NCBI GenBank assembly: GCA_003415625.1
Contig: PYIU01000003.1
Location: 2,790,001 to 2,854,000 of the forward strand
DNA length: 64,000 nt
Direction of reading: 5' to 3'
DNA from: Aquanectria penicillioides
Taxonomy: Eukaryota; Ascomycota; Sordariomycetes; Hypocreales; Nectriaceae
In this document: piece after piece, positions 61,750-64,000 of the stretch
Numbering within the stretch: the stretch's first letter is position 1
Layout of the letters: every line of letters starts with the position of its first letter
Made by a program: the position numbers and the translations under genes
The notes under the pieces: model-generated
Seen by the model: the letters and a program-made list of their open reading frames with translations, nothing else
Told to the model about the DNA's origin: nothing
Databases searched by the model: none

Positions 61750-62431
61750 ATGGCTGTCCCTCCCGCGTACCACGAATCTCTCCCCTGTACGTTCATATTG
61801 CCTCTTTGTTCTCCTACCAACCATATCACCCGCTAACAGCATCAATCAGACATCGACCCCGAACCCAGCGCCGACGCCCTCCGTGCCGCCCGCGCCCTCA
61901 TCGACGCCGAAGCCTCGTCCCAGCCCAAGCCTGAAGCCCCTGCCTCGGCAGAGCCCTCCTTCTCCCCCGCCATCCAGACCGAGCTCGACCGCATCGCCTC
62001 CTCTGCGCCCTCCAAGCCCCTGGATCTCTCCCGCTACGAGGCGCCCTCACCCGAGGCGCCCCCGGCCACCGCGCTCCCGGCCGCTGCCGTCGCCCCACAG
62101 CTACCTCGAGACGCGCCAGGCCAACCTCGCGCTGCTGGACCGCTGGGGCAAGAACGCCTGGCTCCTGGGCAACCACGGCCTCGAGGCCGAGCTCCAGGGT
62201 CTTGAGCGCGACCTGGCCGCCACCAAGCGCGAGGTCGACCTGGTCAACCTGGAGCGCCGCAACCGCCAGGAGGCCGTCGCCGCAGAAGTCAAGACGCTCG
62301 ACGAGACGTGGCGCGCTGGCGTCGGCCGCGTGCTCGAGACCGAGGTGGCGGTCGAGGAATTGCAGCAGAAGATCCGCGAGGAGCTGGCTCGGAGAGCGGG
62401 CCAAACTGGCGAGACCCAGGGGCAGGAGTAG
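61750..62431 (+). CDS. SPF27/BCAS2-family pre-mRNA splicing factor (frame disturbed)
   Basis: Exons 61750-61786 and 61850-62431. The spliced start, MAVPPAYHESLPYIDPEP, and the following DALRAARALIDAEA match the family, as do LDLSRYEAP and the coiled-coil core SYLETRQANLALLDRWGKNAWLLGN...LEAELQGLERDLAATKREVDLVN. SPF27 is a component of the Prp19 (NineTeen) complex of the spliceosome. The N-terminal part and the coiled coil are in different frames; the switch lies between about 62,041 and 62,096, most likely at the CCCC of 62,093-62,096. Either one base is extra or two are missing; both make the length a multiple of three (205 or 206 aa). The region between RYEAP and SYLETRQ is Ala/Pro-rich, so the exact site cannot be fixed by eye. 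Confidence 0.82.
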
Positions 62432-63112
62432 GAGTAACGGGAAAAATATTCCTGGTGGAACCTTCAGAAACAAGAATTTCAATAGAACTGCAAAGAGCAA
62501 GACTGGCCGTTGCATAGGGACATGTGCGGCGAAAAAAGAGATGCTTCAGAGAGATATGAGCAGCATTTGGTCGGGCCGGCGTATTGATACCATATAGGTT
62601 TCTTTCATCTTGTCAAACAATGACAAGACGCTAAGATGATGAGAATTTCAAAGGCTAGGGAAAAAAAAAGAACCTAGCAACAACAAGAAACTTTAGTTCT
62701 ACATCAGGTGAATCGCCACGACATCTACAACATCTCCAGTCTATTTAGGTCAGCCGATGGGGCAAGTGCCAAAGTGGCTAGTGGGAATGAAAAGGACAAT
62801 GTCAACCAAGCTAAGGTATCTGATCACTAGCCATGTTATCTCTTAGGAAGCGAAGGTAGGAGAATAACCTCTTAAACGCCGACACAAGCCTTTCCTCCAG
62901 TAATAACCGTTACCACAAGCGTATGAGATGAAAAAGAAAAAAAAAAGAAAAACAACAAAAAAAGACAAGGACAGCCCAACACACACCGCAGCAGTGCGAG
63001 ATCGTGGGCGTGGTTTAATAAACCCTTGTGACCCATTATCCACATTCATCCTGGCCACCACTGCCTTGTCGTACCCATACAATAAGTCAAACCATCCTTT
63101 GTTTAACCCAGT
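62432..63112. other. Convergent intergenic region between the SPF27-like gene and PKA-R
   Basis: 681 bp with 3' UTRs. An A-rich tract (62,930-62,965) reads as a T-tract on the minus strand. No gene is supported. Confidence 0.5.
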
Positions 63113-64000
63113 CTAAGAAGCTAGGGGGTCCATCTGCTCGACGCCATGCTTGACGCCCTCATACTTCTTTCGTCTCATGATTCCCTCGACTGGTCCCAGC
63201 AATCGCTGGAATGCGTTCTTGCCCAGCGTGGCTACCTTGACATTTGACGCGGCCACGATACTAGCGGCTCGCGGAGCGTCATTCAAAAGCGCAAGCTCAC
63301 CAAAGTAGTCACCTTCTTGTAACGCTTCACCTTGTTGGAAGGGGTTCCCTTGTAGGCAGTCGCATCACCGTTCTCAAGGAGATAGAAAGCGTCACCTGGG
63401 TCACCTTCCTTGATGATGAGGTCACCTTGGGCAAACTTCTTCGTCTCAAGAGCGTCGGCGATCTTTGAGCGCTCATATGGAGTGAGGGTGGCCAGAATGG
63501 GAACTTCTTCAAGGAAGCTCTCGTACATGCGTCTCCGAGCAAACGTCGACTCCATCAGGATGCGTCGGAACGTCACTCGGTCAAGGGCCAGACAGTACAT
63601 CCACCCTCGGCCGAGATGACTGTGGCGGCTCGAGGAGAATTGTACATGAGCGCAAGCTCGCCAAAAGACCCGCCAGCCTTGATGTTGCCGACCTTGGTGC
63701 CCATACCATCAGCTCCAGGCTGAAGAGTTCCAGCCGGGTTGACATAAACGTCAAAGGACCCCCTCTCAACAACATAGAAGTAGTCACCAGCATCTCCCTG
63801 GCTGATTACCTAAGGATCCCTGTTAGTATCACTTACAACTTCGATGAGATGGCATTTGCTTACCTTGATCCCCTTAGCAGGTATCGGCTTCTCAACCAGA
63901 GCACCTAGAATCTGGGCACTCTGTTCTTCTTCAAGATGGGTGAAGAGAAAGTTGCCCTCAATGGCGCGTTTAAGTCGCTCCAGCTGGTCGGCGCTTTTCT
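63113..64000 (-). CDS. BCY1: cAMP-dependent protein kinase regulatory subunit, C-terminal part (two frameshifts)
   Basis: The gene enters from the right edge. Exons seen are >64000-63864 and 63809-63113. It binds and inhibits the PKA catalytic subunit until cAMP releases it. The visible part starts in the linker before the first cyclic-nucleotide domain ([29 protein letters not shown]). It contains the first phosphate-binding cassette [15 protein letters not shown] and the second [15 protein letters not shown], both with the essential Glu and Arg. It ends [21 protein letters not shown]. Two breaks are seen: at 63,588-63,589 ([15 protein letters not shown] needs TGGGCC) and at 63,312-63,313 ([14 protein letters not shown] needs AAGGGT). 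Both fit one missing G on the coding strand; with both restored the exon is 699 nt, in phase. The N-terminal docking domain and inhibitor site lie outside the window. Confidence 0.95.

Overview
The window is chromosomal DNA of a filamentous ascomycete. The signs are short introns (about 50-70 bp) with GT...AG ends and CTGAC/CTAAC-like branch sites, A-rich start contexts, CT-rich leaders, and single-copy eukaryotic housekeeping genes on both strands. Protein flavour (SNF1, isocitrate lyase, Ste7-type MAPKK, Dpb2) suggests Sordariomycetes, probably Hypocreales; this is a judgement from recalled families, not a search. I see no bacterial operon, CRISPR array, transposon, rRNA or secondary-metabolite cluster.

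Layout. 0-20 kb: CDC50/Lem3 flippase subunit (-), tRNA-Ser(AGA) (-), a small hypothetical gene (+), 5-hydroxyisourate hydrolase (-), GET3 (+), the polyadenylation factor MPE1 (-), the M20 dipeptidase DUG1 (+) and a Yippee-like zinc protein (+). 20-35 kb: neutral trehalase (+), a 5.2 kb gene-free stretch, isocitrate lyase (+) and SNF1 kinase (-), the last two convergent. 35-48 kb: a putative mitochondrial protein (-), DPB2 (+), a BRE4/FUSC-type membrane protein (-), a HAD hydrolase (+) and a Ste7-like MAPKK (-). 48-64 kb: SPT6 (+), a 4.6 kb gene-free stretch, an STF2-like small protein (+), an SPF27/BCAS2-like splicing factor (+) and the C-terminal part of the PKA regulatory subunit (-, running off the right edge).

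Functionally the window is rich in carbon and stress signalling: trehalase is a classic PKA target, SNF1 controls glyoxylate-cycle genes such as isocitrate lyase, and PKA-R and a MAPKK are nearby. Each gene has its own promoter, so this is neighbourhood rather than an operon.

The strongest unexpected signal is technical or evolutionary. Ten of the 19 protein genes, all beyond position 21,000, carry reading-frame breaks. Almost all are explained by one missing C or G, usually in a short C or G run. In nine of the ten genes, restoring one base per site makes the spliced coding length an exact multiple of three and gives back the family sequence. Loss of essential genes such as SPT6 and DPB2 is not credible, so I read this as systematic under-calling of C/G runs in the assembly. 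Other points of interest are a probable start codon split by an intron in the STF2-like gene, an alternative upstream start with a mitochondrial-type presequence in DUG1, and a long Asn-Met-Gly repeat in MPE1. I found no convincing new biological system.
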